Source: Proteus faecis (lineage in GTDB: Bacteria; Pseudomonadota; Gammaproteobacteria; Enterobacterales; Enterobacteriaceae). Taken from it: a stretch of 64,000 nt of DNA. The stretch covers positions 311,220 to 375,219 of the forward strand of contig NZ_PENZ01000045.1 in assembly GCF_003144395.1 (NCBI RefSeq). The letters are read 5' to 3'. Made by a program: the position numbers and the translations under genes. The notes under the pieces were generated by a model. It did not search any database and was not told where the DNA came from. It saw nothing but the letters and a program-made list of their open reading frames with translations. The first letter of the stretch is position 1, and the number at the start of each line of letters is the position of its first letter. Shown here one piece after another: positions 56,824-64,000 of this stretch.

Positions 56824-56897
56824 GAATCTTCTCCTATTAGACATCACAATCACGCTTTAAACAAAAGCCTTTGCAATGCATCAATTAACAATAGTGG

Positions 56898-57449
56898 TTA
56901 GATAGTTCCACACACCTTATCAATCTCATTTGCAGGGAATTGCATATCCTGCATGATGCTTTGTACCATTGTTCTTTTACGCTCTGTGTTCGAGTTAGTG
57001 ATAACCCAAAACGGCGTACCTGAAATATGGCGCGGTTTTGTATGACGTCCACTATCGAGTAATGTTTGTTCATCACCAGCAAAATAGATACGTGTTCGTC
57101 CATGTACTGTTTCAGCAGATTGAGTAAAAGTAGCGCTATCTAGGCTATATAACGTAGAAAGGATCTGTAAAAAACGATCAACTGATTTTGTTTTTTCTGC
57201 GTAACTGTCAGATAGCAGCAGTTCTCGCATTTCACGGATCGGATTTTTTGCTGGTGTAATCGATTTAGGTTCAGCTTCCTGTTTTATAACAGGTGCTTGT
57301 ACTGACTCAGTGACAACGACTGGTTGTACGGGCTGTTTGGCATCGAGCTTCAGTAGACGCCTTAAAATATCTGAAGCGCTTTCACCGATATGCCTAGTTT
57401 CGCTAGCAATATAGCGGTAAAGTTCGTCATCAATTTCTATCTTTTTCAT
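56898..57449 (-). CDS. seqA: Replication initiation negative regulator SeqA
   Basis: SeqA has 183 residues (E. coli 181). The N-terminal oligomerisation domain (MKKIEIDDELYRYIASETRHIGESASDILRRLLKLD) is joined by a linker rich in Val, Pro and Lys to the C-terminal domain that binds hemimethylated GATC (HGRTRIYFAGDEQTLLDSGRHTKPRHISGTPFWVITNSNTERK). It sequesters oriC and the dnaA promoter after replication. It lies directly ahead of pgm, the E. coli arrangement. Confidence 0.97.
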   Translation of the reverse strand: MKKIEIDDELYRYIASETRHIGESASDILRRLLKLDAKQPVQPVVVTESVQAPVIKQEAEPKSITPAKNPIREMRELLLSDSYAEKTKSVDRFLQILSTLYSLDSATFTQSAETVHGRTRIYFAGDEQTLLDSGRHTKPRHISGTPFWVITNSNTERKRTMVQSIMQDMQFPANEIDKVCGTI

Positions 57450-57906
57450 TGCTACCCAGTACTGTTTTCAAAAAAAGTAATTAGGATTATAAGATATAAT
57501 CTTTAAAAACAAAATAGGTAAAATTTCAATAACTTAAAGAAGATCTATTCGAGATCCTACCGTTTTAAAGGCTAAGCTCGGCATTTATCCTATTGTTTAT
57601 CTTGGTATCATCTTCTATTCTTTGAACTTATTCGCAAAAAGTCAGTTTTAAACTCAAACATATCACACCACCAATTCCAAAATAATATAAAATCCTAATT
57701 ATTTATTTTTGAGCAATGTCAATGTTTCAACTTTTTAAATAACTTTAGAATATATATCTGCAAAATGTTATTTTTATAGTTTTTTATAAATTTATCTTAT
57801 CAATTATTTCTAAGCTTCATTACTCTTTCATATTATCGCGATAAGTTGGCTTAGTATCTTGTGCATGTCATCATAGAAGAAAATCGCAATCATTTTGGTC
57901 ATTAAT
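57450..57906. other. Non-coding divergent region between seqA and ybfF
   Basis: About 455 bases, very AT-rich, between two divergently transcribed genes. It must carry both promoters. I see no repeat, operator or small coding frame that I can support. Confidence 0.5.
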
Positions 57907-58689
57907 ATGAAACTCAATACATTATTAAATTATCAATTACACCAACCTGAAACTACACCTGCATCTAATTTACCTATCGTTTTAATTCATGGTCTCTTTG
58001 GTGATCTCAATAATTTAGGTGTTTTAGGTCGCGCACTTCGTCAAGATAATACCGTAATACAAATTGATGTGCGTAACCATGGACATTCTCCTCATAGCAA
58101 CAGTATGAATTATCAAGATATGGCACAAGATGTGCTCGCATTACTTGATAGCTTAACTATCTCAAAAGCCATTATTATTGGGCATTCAATGGGAGGCAAA
58201 ATTGCGATGGCGATGACAGCGTTAGCTCCCGAACGTATCGCAAATATTGTTGTGATTGATATGTCCCCTGTTGCTTATAACGTTCGCCGTCATGACAAAA
58301 TTTTTGCTGCGCTTGAAGCCGTAACAGAAGCTCAAGTCACACGCCGTCAAGATGCTGTGGAAATCATGCGCCCTTTTATTGAAGAGGAAGGTGTGATCCA
58401 ATTTTTACTCAAATCATTCAAAAATGGTGAATGGCTATTTAATTTACCTGCAATAAAAAATGCTTATTCAGACATTATTGGCTGGCAAGAGGTGCCGGCT
58501 TGGCATCATCCTGTATTATTTATTCGTGGCGGTTTATCACCTTATATTTTAGATGAGTATCGTGAAAATATAGCTCGCCAATTTCCTCTCGCGACTGCCT
58601 TTGTTGTCGCAAACACAGGGCATTGGGTTCATTCAGAAAAACCAGATACCGTTATTAAGGCCATTCGTCGTTTTTTAGCGAAAGCTTAA
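57907..58689 (+). CDS. ybfF: Alpha/beta-hydrolase esterase YbfF
   Basis: The protein has 260 residues from the ATG giving MKLNTLLNYQ, matching the E. coli start; a second in-frame start four codons upstream exists. The nucleophile elbow is GHSMGG (Ser near residue 90). The oxyanion HGLFGDLNN segment and the catalytic His in GHWVHSEKP near the C-terminus are present. The E. coli enzyme hydrolyses short acyl esters including acyl-CoA. It precedes ybfE on the same strand. Confidence 0.94.
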   Translation: MKLNTLLNYQLHQPETTPASNLPIVLIHGLFGDLNNLGVLGRALRQDNTVIQIDVRNHGHSPHSNSMNYQDMAQDVLALLDSLTISKAIIIGHSMGGKIAMAMTALAPERIANIVVIDMSPVAYNVRRHDKIFAALEAVTEAQVTRRQDAVEIMRPFIEEEGVIQFLLKSFKNGEWLFNLPAIKNAYSDIIGWQEVPAWHHPVLFIRGGLSPYILDEYRENIARQFPLATAFVVANTGHWVHSEKPDTVIKAIRRFLAKA

Positions 58690-58900
58690 TTGATAGACTT
58701 TACTGTTTAAAATAACGTCACTGAAAAATGAGAATTTAATAGAATGTATAATTATTGTGCTTAAAATTTGTGTCTGTTGATAAAAAGACCAAATCACAAT
58801 AGGTTAAATTCAGGAAGCAGTGGCGAGACATCACTATGTGGGGTATTATTGGGCGTTTCGCAATTTAGTCATTGGTATACGCCCTTTCACAGCAAAATTT

Positions 58901-59209
58901 ATGGCAAAAGAACAAACTGATCGCACCACACTGGATTTGTTCGCAGATGAACGCAGACCTGGGCGACCTAAAACAAACCCGCTTTCTCGGGATGAACAGC
59001 TTAGAATTAATAAACGCAATCAATTAAGACGTGATAGAGTTAATGGATTACGTCGAGTTGAGTTAAAATTAAATGAAGATGCAGTGAATGCTCTCAATGA
59101 GTTAGCGACAGAAAGAAACGTCAGTCGTAGTGAACTTATTGAAGAAATATTACTAGAGCAATTGGCGCAAAATCACGCCTTAAAAATGCATCAAAACAAG
59201 AATAGCTAG
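58901..59209 (+). CDS. ybfE: YbfE, ribbon-helix-helix-type small DNA-binding protein
   Basis: The protein has 102 residues from the ATG giving MAKEQTDRTTLDLFADERRPGRPKTNPLSRDEQLRINKRNQLRR, which matches the E. coli start. A GTG at 58820 would add 27 residues but is not conserved in my recollection. The C-terminal half (RVELKLNEDAVNALNELATERNVSRSELIEEILLEQL) is a ribbon-helix-helix pattern, and a basic N-terminal tail precedes it. E. coli ybfE is known as LexA-regulated. I see no LexA box upstream here. Confidence 0.88.
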   Translation: MAKEQTDRTTLDLFADERRPGRPKTNPLSRDEQLRINKRNQLRRDRVNGLRRVELKLNEDAVNALNELATERNVSRSELIEEILLEQLAQNHALKMHQNKNS

Positions 59210-59376
59210 CAGATAAACCACACAAATTCGACAGAATTAGCCTGCTATTTTCGTCAAAATACATTTTTAGTTTTCTATTATGAAAACACAATGCTTATCT
59301 TTCACTAGTAATTGTTCAAACACAGACAAATATACTCTAAATATTTTGAAGTGTAGCTAGGTGACAAGTGAATGAG

Positions 59377-59411
59377 TCACTAGAAACATACAAAAAGTAT
59401 GTAACTAGTGA
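59377..59411. other. Perfect two-part inverted repeat upstream of fldA
   Basis: TCACTAG-AA-ACATAC, loop AAAAA, GTATGT-AA-CTAGTGA. Both arm pairs are perfect, giving a 15-position arm with a symmetrical internal AA/AA loop. It lies 72 bases before the fldA start. Confidence 0.7.
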
Positions 59412-59482
59412 GAATAGACGTAGTCAATAACGCTACAATTTGAAATATAACGAATTTAGAATAAAAGAGGTTATCTCACTTT

Positions 59483-60010
59483 ATGGCAATCATAGGAATA
59501 TTCTTCGGCAGTGATACTGGCAACACAGAAAATATTGCCAAAATGCTTCAAGAAAGACTGGGCGCTGATAATGCCGAAGTTCATGATATTGCAAAATCTA
59601 GTCAAGAAGACATCGAAGCGTTCGATATTCTGTTACTAGGTATTCCTACTTGGTATTATGGTGAAGCACAATGTGATTGGGATGACTTTTTCCCAACACT
59701 AGAAGATATTGATTTCAATGGCAAGCTTGTTGCACTATTTGGTTGTGGTGACCAAGAGGATTACGCAGAATATTTCTGTGATGCAATGGGTACTATCCGC
59801 GATATTATTGAGCCTCGTGGTGCAGTTATCGTAGGACATTGGCCAACTGAAGGCTATCATTTCGAAGCCTCTAAAGGGCTTGCTGATGATAATCATTTTA
59901 TCGGTCTTGCAATTGATGAAGATCGTCAACCAGAATTAACCGAAGAGCGTGTTGACGCTTGGGTTGCTCAAATCAAAGAAGAAATGAGCCTAGACGAAAT
60001 TCTGGGGTAA
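59483..60010 (+). CDS. fldA: Flavodoxin 1
   Basis: FldA has 175 residues (E. coli 176) and is an FMN-binding electron carrier. The phosphate loop GSDTGNTEN (about 9-17) and the isoalloxazine-binding loops IPTWYYGEAQCDWDDF (about 55-70) and GCGDQEDYAEYFCDAMG (about 90-105) are present. It is acidic throughout. It donates electrons to enzymes such as biotin synthase, ribonucleotide reductase-activating enzyme and IspG/IspH in E. coli. It precedes fur on the same strand, as in E. coli. Confidence 0.97.
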   Translation: MAIIGIFFGSDTGNTENIAKMLQERLGADNAEVHDIAKSSQEDIEAFDILLLGIPTWYYGEAQCDWDDFFPTLEDIDFNGKLVALFGCGDQEDYAEYFCDAMGTIRDIIEPRGAVIVGHWPTEGYHFEASKGLADDNHFIGLAIDEDRQPELTEERVDAWVAQIKEEMSLDEILG

Positions 60011-60027
60011 AATAAATTCTCAATATT

Positions 60028-60046
60028 GAGAATGATAATTATTCAA
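60028..60046. promoter_or_regulatory. Candidate Fur box upstream of fur
   Basis: GAGAATGATAATTATTCAA matches the 19-base Fur consensus at 14 positions, between fldA and fur. Autoregulation of fur is known in E. coli. Confidence 0.6.
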
Positions 60047-60199
60047 TGGTGTGCTAAGATAGTGTGATAGGTGGGGTGTTTATTTTTAAATATCATGCCT
60101 ATAATCAATGAGGTTATTTATTCACCCGAGTATTAATGAATAAAACCTATTTGTGAGCACAAAAATTAAATTCACCATTAGCAACAGGATTAAATCCGC

Positions 60200-60646
60200 A
60201 TGACCGACAATAATAAAGCGTTAAAAAATGCTGGGTTAAAAGTTACACTTCCTCGCTTAAAGATCTTGGAAGTGCTCCAGGATCCTGAGTGCCATCATGT
60301 CAGTGCTGAAGATCTCTACAAAAAACTCATCGATATCGGTGAAGAGATTGGTCTGGCTACAGTGTATCGCGTCTTAAACCAATTTGATGATGCTGGTATT
60401 GTTACCCGACATAATTTTGAAGGTGGTAAATCAGTATTTGAATTAACTCAACAACACCATCATGACCATCTAATTTGTCTTGATTGTGGTAAAGTTATCG
60501 AGTTTACAGACGATGCAATTGAATTACGCCAAAGAAACATCGCTGAACGTCATGGTATCAAACTTTCCAATCATAGCCTTTATTTATATGGCCACTGCGC
60601 TGAAGGTAATTGCAAAGAAGATAGCCATGCACATGATGAGAAATAA
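60200..60646 (+). CDS. fur: Ferric uptake regulator Fur
   Basis: Fur has 148 residues, the E. coli length. The N-terminal winged helix (LKVTLPRLKILEVLQDPECHHVSAEDLYKKLIDIGEEIGLATVYRVLNQFDDAGIV) is followed by the dimerisation and metal-binding domain. HHHDH (about 86-90) and the zinc-binding CLDCGK (about 93-98) are intact, with more His/Cys at the C-terminus (HCAEGNCKEDSHAH). It represses iron acquisition genes when iron-loaded. A Fur box precedes it; a terminator follows. Confidence 0.98.
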   Translation: MTDNNKALKNAGLKVTLPRLKILEVLQDPECHHVSAEDLYKKLIDIGEEIGLATVYRVLNQFDDAGIVTRHNFEGGKSVFELTQQHHHDHLICLDCGKVIEFTDDAIELRQRNIAERHGIKLSNHSLYLYGHCAEGNCKEDSHAHDEK

Positions 60647-60670
60647 TTCATTCTGGATAATCTCTCAGTA

Positions 60671-60703
60671 AAAAAAAGGAACTGTGAACAGTTCCTTTTT
60701 TAT
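60671..60703. terminator. Bidirectional terminator between fur and the DUF817 gene
   Basis: AAAAAAGGAACTG and CAGTTCCTTTTTT arms around TGAA, with A and T tracts on each side, serve both converging genes. Confidence 0.9.
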
Positions 60704-60731
60704 TATTCAAAATTAGGTAATATAAATATCG

Positions 60732-61571
60732 TTACTTCATCACACTAATACTGTGTTTGACATGTTTTAAATGCACCACAATCGTAAATGTAACAATAAC
60801 CAATAGTGACCAAGAGCCCCATTTGCCTGCATGTACTGCAGACCAAGCACCAATTTGGTTAGGGTATTGCCAAACACCAAAAAATGTACCGAAATTCTCA
60901 GCAAGCCAAATAAAGAAACCTATCAGAACAAAAGCAAGTAATAAGGGCATCTTTCGCTCTGTATCATAAGGCGTAAAATAAACCACACTACGAGCGTAAA
61001 GACCTAAAATAAAGGCAGTTAAGTACCATCGATAATCACCAATAAAGTGATGAGAAAAGAAATTAATATAAATAGCAAGAGCAACAAATGTTGCCAGCCA
61101 ATAAGGTGGGTAATTATCTATACGAAGTTTAAAAAAACGCCATGCTTGAATTAAATAACTTCCTACCGCAGAATACATAAATCCTGTAAACAAAGGGACT
61201 TCCCACAATTTTGTGTAAGCAAAATCAGGGTATTTCCATGAACCAATTGCCGCTGATGTTTTAAATAGCTCCATCACAAAACCAACAATGTGGAAAAAAC
61301 AAATCGCTTTTAATTCATCCCATGTTTCCAACTTTCCCCACACCATCCATAATTGAAAAGCGATAGCGAGAATAAGAAGTACATCATAACGAGGTATGCC
61401 AAAAATACCGTTACTTGGTGTTGCAAATAAAATAAAAAAGAAAAATCCCGCAAATAAACAAGACCGCACCTCTTTCACACCAAAAAAAAGAAATTCAATA
61501 ATAAATCGTTTTATACCTTTAAAAGGTTTCAATGGTGGTTCTAATAAAAAATCATCCAATCGTTTTAACAT
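60732..61571 (-). CDS. DUF817 integral membrane protein
   Basis: The protein has 279 residues with about eight hydrophobic segments and a DUF817-like pattern. A short N-terminal amphipathic stretch precedes FFGVKEVRSCLFAGFFFFILF. Conserved motifs include HIVGFVMELFKTSAAIGSWKYPD, PLFTGFMYSAVGSYLIQAWRFF and WLAENFGTFFGVWQYPNQ. It is monocistronic and on the opposite strand from fur. Function is not established. The family name is from recalled motifs. Confidence 0.8.
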   Translation of the reverse strand: MLKRLDDFLLEPPLKPFKGIKRFIIEFLFFGVKEVRSCLFAGFFFFILFATPSNGIFGIPRYDVLLILAIAFQLWMVWGKLETWDELKAICFFHIVGFVMELFKTSAAIGSWKYPDFAYTKLWEVPLFTGFMYSAVGSYLIQAWRFFKLRIDNYPPYWLATFVALAIYINFFSHHFIGDYRWYLTAFILGLYARSVVYFTPYDTERKMPLLLAFVLIGFFIWLAENFGTFFGVWQYPNQIGAWSAVHAGKWGSWSLLVIVTFTIVVHLKHVKHSISVMK

Positions 61572-61717
61572 GCTTCTTCCTGGAAACTTGCATTATCAAA
61601 CAGCTTTTAATGCAGAATAATAAATAAGGTGAGATAAAATGAACGGCAAGAAATTTGCCATAGAATAAAAAAACGTACAAGGATGAAAAGGACGAAAAAG
61701 AAAGGAATGAAAAAATA

Positions 61718-61778
61718 AAGGTATTTACCCCCCACTACGATACCCACTCTGACTGCCTTTACTTAGGGTAAATACCTT
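61718..61778. repeat. 13-bp perfect inverted repeat with 35-base loop
   Basis: AAGGTATTTACCC and GGGTAAATACCTT are perfect complements, separated by 35 bases. No T-tract follows on either strand, so it is not an ordinary terminator. Confidence 0.7.
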
Positions 61779-62024
61779 ACGCAAATTCTGCGAAATAACT
61801 GAAGCGCAAGAGATAAACATAACCCACTTACATTTATCTCAGACGATATGACATGACGACTTTACTTCATTACTTTTACTACAACTGCATACCACTATTT
61901 TAAAACAACTGTTTACTACTTTTACTTCAACTCTTTTGTTTCTAATTCTTAATTAACGCACCCCTACCTTTTTACGACTTATTTTATTTATCGTAATCGT
62001 ATTTAAATCTTTTTAGTTTTATTT

Positions 62025-62055
62025 AGGATAAAGTGCAATTAATACACTTTATCCT
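62025..62055. other. Hairpin downstream of chiP
   Basis: AGGATAAAGTG and CACTTTATCCT form an 11-bp AT-rich stem 10 bases after the chiP stop. No T-tract follows on the minus strand, so it may protect the 3' end more than terminate. Confidence 0.55.
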
Positions 62056-62065
62056 TATGCCGATA

Positions 62066-63460
62066 TTAGAAAATAGTGAATGGCATTATCACGTTAAACT
62101 TAACGTCTTTTTCATCTTGGAAAATATTACTAAAACCACCGTCATAACTTGGAATATCAGAGTGATTATCATAACGGGTATAGTGAAGCTTAAAGAGAGT
62201 GCCTTTAGCGCGACCTTCTTGAACCGTATACATAATATCCGCATTCCATGCACTTTCTCTAATACGCTGACCTTGGTCATAAATGGCTTTACCGCTTGGC
62301 TTAGCATCCCATGCGTAAATATAAGATGTACCTACAGCCCAACCGGATAGATCCCAGTTTTTCAGATCATACATAACGCCAGCATAAAGTGCTTTTTCTC
62401 CATTAGCGTTAAAGTCTGAACGACCATCCCACCAGATATCAAGGCGACCATTTGATGTTGCCCAACCCGGCGTCATACGTTGTAAGAAATAACCTTGATT
62501 ACCTTCAGCTTTAACCCATGTTCCTTCTACTTTGAAGTCAAATACATTATAGGTATAACCAAAAGTCAGTGCTTGTAACCATGCCAGCCCATCATAAACG
62601 TCATTAACGCCACCGCCGGTCACTTTATCTTTAGCACCGTAGAATTGGTAAGACGTTCTTAATGCATTATCAGCAATTGGGAAATCATAAGAAACTTTGC
62701 CAAAATACTGATCAATATAACCATCGGCCTGACCAAATGCCGCTTCTAGTACTAGGCTATTTTTAAAATCATATTTGGCGCCGAAAGAGTGAAGATAGCT
62801 GATATTGGTTTCTAGATCCGCTTTGCGGAAGTTGTACATATTCCGATACCATGGCGCTTTATATTCATCTGTCCACATATACGAGAAAGATAATTCACCG
62901 CTTTTATCGAAATCGAAAACAGCACCCGCTTCTGCACCGCGGTAAGTTCCCGGTAAGAAGCTCCAATGTGGACGCAATAACGTTTGACCTTTAGGTTGAA
63001 TATATCCCCCTTGAGCCCAGAAATTGCCTAATTTGAATTTTGCAGCCGCTTTATAAACACTTAAGCCACTGCGATCGCCAGTCCATTTTTCATCCCAGCG
63101 ACTTTTAGCGTCACTAAAACCGATTTCATTAGGTGCCGCAGGGCCACTGTTATTCAATTCAGCCGCACCAAAAGCAGCTAAATCAATACCGATAAAATCA
63201 CCGAGGTAACCAGATGAGAAATCTAAATTAGCGTTGAATGTAGAATGGTGTAAGTTAGCTTTGTATTTGCCGTAATCGGGGCTATTTGGTGTTAACTCTT
63301 TTCTATCACGATCACGTTGCCAATAAAAAAGACCACCCGTTAAGGTTGAGTCATCAATAAACCCTTCAGCATGAGACATTTTTGCAGGTAGTGCAGTTAC
63401 AAGCAATGCGCCCATAACGGCAAGTGCCACCCTGCCTGGTTTAGCATGTTGCATAACCAT
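62066..63460 (-). CDS. chiP: Chitoporin ChiP, OprD-family outer-membrane porin
   Basis: ChiP has 464 residues (E. coli ChiP/YbfM 468). A signal peptide (about 1-31, ending SHA) is followed directly by [24 protein letters not shown], the characteristic ChiP start. Conserved blocks include [64 protein letters not shown] and [32 protein letters not shown]. The C-terminal strand ends VIMPFTIF. It takes up chito-oligosaccharides across the outer membrane. In E. coli chiP is repressed by NagC and silenced by the sRNA ChiX. A GAGGAAC site precedes the start. Confidence 0.95.
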   Translation of the reverse strand: MVMQHAKPGRVALAVMGALLVTALPAKMSHAEGFIDDSTLTGGLFYWQRDRDRKELTPNSPDYGKYKANLHHSTFNANLDFSSGYLGDFIGIDLAAFGAAELNNSGPAAPNEIGFSDAKSRWDEKWTGDRSGLSVYKAAAKFKLGNFWAQGGYIQPKGQTLLRPHWSFLPGTYRGAEAGAVFDFDKSGELSFSYMWTDEYKAPWYRNMYNFRKADLETNISYLHSFGAKYDFKNSLVLEAAFGQADGYIDQYFGKVSYDFPIADNALRTSYQFYGAKDKVTGGGVNDVYDGLAWLQALTFGYTYNVFDFKVEGTWVKAEGNQGYFLQRMTPGWATSNGRLDIWWDGRSDFNANGEKALYAGVMYDLKNWDLSGWAVGTSYIYAWDAKPSGKAIYDQGQRIRESAWNADIMYTVQEGRAKGTLFKLHYTRYDNHSDIPSYDGGFSNIFQDEKDVKFNVIMPFTIF

Positions 63461-63566
63461 AGCATTGTTCCTCTTTGACTTTGACTAAAAAAGAAATAAG
63501 CACAATGCCTATTTCCAAATATAAAACCCCAAGTGGGGAAAAAACCTAAATTAGGTTAGAAACAGC

Positions 63567-63589
63567 ATATTTTTCGCGACGCGAATTAT
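63567..63589. promoter_or_regulatory. Candidate NagC-type operator upstream of chiP
   Basis: The palindrome TTTTTCGCGACGCGAA, extended by AT-rich flanks, lies about 105 bases before chiP. Its GC-core/AT-arm pattern resembles NagC/Mlc sites, and NagC controls chiP in E. coli. Confidence 0.5.
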
Positions 63590-64000
63590 CAACCTAAAAA
63601 AAAGAATTTTTATCAAAATATGACAAAGGGCACATAACACAATGATCGTTTCATTTTTTTACTTTTATAAAGAGTGATTTAAAAATGTCATAATTAATTG
63701 ATTTAACTATATTTTATAAAACAATCATTAAATGATATAAAATTTCGTTTTGACAGAAAGGAATAATAAGCAGTATTTATAAATAATCTTTTTTAACGAT
63801 GTGAAATATATGGCTCGTATCACACTTTTATTATTACAGTTTTATTTAGCGTGATGGTATGAAAAAACAAAAGAATAAAGTGATAGTGAATAAATTATTT
63901 CAACTGAAATAAATGAAAATTTATCACCGAAAAAAGAGAAAATGACCAATCAATCAAATTAAGAGTAGTCATTATTTTATATCAATAGATGAAAAATCAT
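63590..64000. other. AT-rich sequence to the right edge of the window
   Basis: No coding frame, repeat or RNA gene that I can support. In E. coli glnS or nag genes lie further in this direction. Confidence 0.5.

Larger units (their letters stand above)
61572..62065. other. Non-coding region between the DUF817 gene and chiP
   Basis: About 490 bases without a gene. E. coli has the small lipoprotein gene chiQ after chiP; no frame like it is seen here. The region has a purine-rich stretch (about 61640-61718), a 13-bp inverted repeat at 61718-61778 and a pyrimidine-rich stretch (about 61860-61950). Confidence 0.6.

Noticed and set aside
58690-58900. LexA box upstream of ybfE
   Set aside because: E. 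coli ybfE is LexA-regulated, but the only CTGT here (near 58704) is not followed by ACAG at the right spacing.
60095-60136. 14-codon frame in the fur leader, considered as a Uof-like leader peptide
   Set aside because: E. coli uof is longer and its end is coupled to the fur start; this frame stops 63 bases before fur and has no good ribosome binding site.
63526-63537. CCCC/GGGG mini-hairpin in the chiP leader as an attenuator
   Set aside because: The stem is only four or five base pairs with a tiny loop, too weak to support a claim.
1-64000. CRISPR arrays, rRNA genes, insertion sequences or integrases
   Set aside because: No regularly spaced direct repeats, no rRNA sequence and no transposase or integrase frame were seen anywhere in the window.

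Overview
The window is a chromosomal segment from an AT-rich member of the Enterobacterales. Gene content and order closely follow the Escherichia coli block from chiP/fur/fldA/seqA/pgm through gltA, sdhCDAB, sucABCD, cydABX, tolQRAB-pal-cpoB, tRNA-Lys, pnuC, aroG and gpmA to modF/modE. Low GC, the absence of nadA next to pnuC, and the protein sequences point to Morganellaceae, most probably Proteus. That assignment is inference from the sequence; no database search was run.

Layout, left to right. 1-482: 3' end of modE. 600-8,160: an AT-rich two-partner secretion (TPS)/contact-dependent-inhibition-like island on the minus strand. It has an intact TpsB transporter, an exoprotein gene broken by two frameshifts and one stop, an intact-looking deaminase-like toxin module, and a small immunity-type gene. 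It separates modE from modF. 8,355-13,070: modF, gpmA, aroG, pnuC. 13,300-14,570: an ANT(6)-type aminoglycoside adenylyltransferase gene and two tandem tRNA-Lys genes. 14,700-20,100: the ybgC-tolQRAB-pal-cpoB envelope operon. 20,400-23,150: an accessory NTF2-like/MFS/LysR module inserted between ybgC and ybgE. 23,245-26,400: cydABX-ybgE, with a 1.5-kb non-coding upstream region. 27,880-37,580: sucDCBA and sdhBADC. 38,205: gltA, divergent from sdhC. 39,560-41,560: a divergent AraC/MFS pair. 41,925-52,683: a five-gene cluster (DUF4132/HEAT, MoxR AAA+ ATPase, DUF5682, VWA, SWIM zinc finger) matching the E. coli yehI-yehL-yehM-yehP-yehQ set. 52,745-57,450: ybgI, ybfA, a truncated RelE/HigB-like toxin remnant, yehS, pgm, seqA. 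57,900-63,460: ybfF, ybfE, fldA, fur, a DUF817 membrane protein and chiP.

The core of the window is central aerobic metabolism: citrate synthase, succinate dehydrogenase, 2-oxoglutarate dehydrogenase and succinyl-CoA synthetase, feeding a bd-type quinol oxidase. The Tol-Pal machine for envelope constriction lies next to it. Candidate FNR, ArcA, CRP and Fur sites in the cyd and sdhC-gltA control regions fit the regulation known from E. coli.

The stretches most worth a second look are two. The first is the MoxR/VWA/SWIM/DUF5682/DUF4132 cluster, an intact conserved system of unknown function. The second is the decaying TPS/CDI-like island, whose toxin and immunity modules still look intact.
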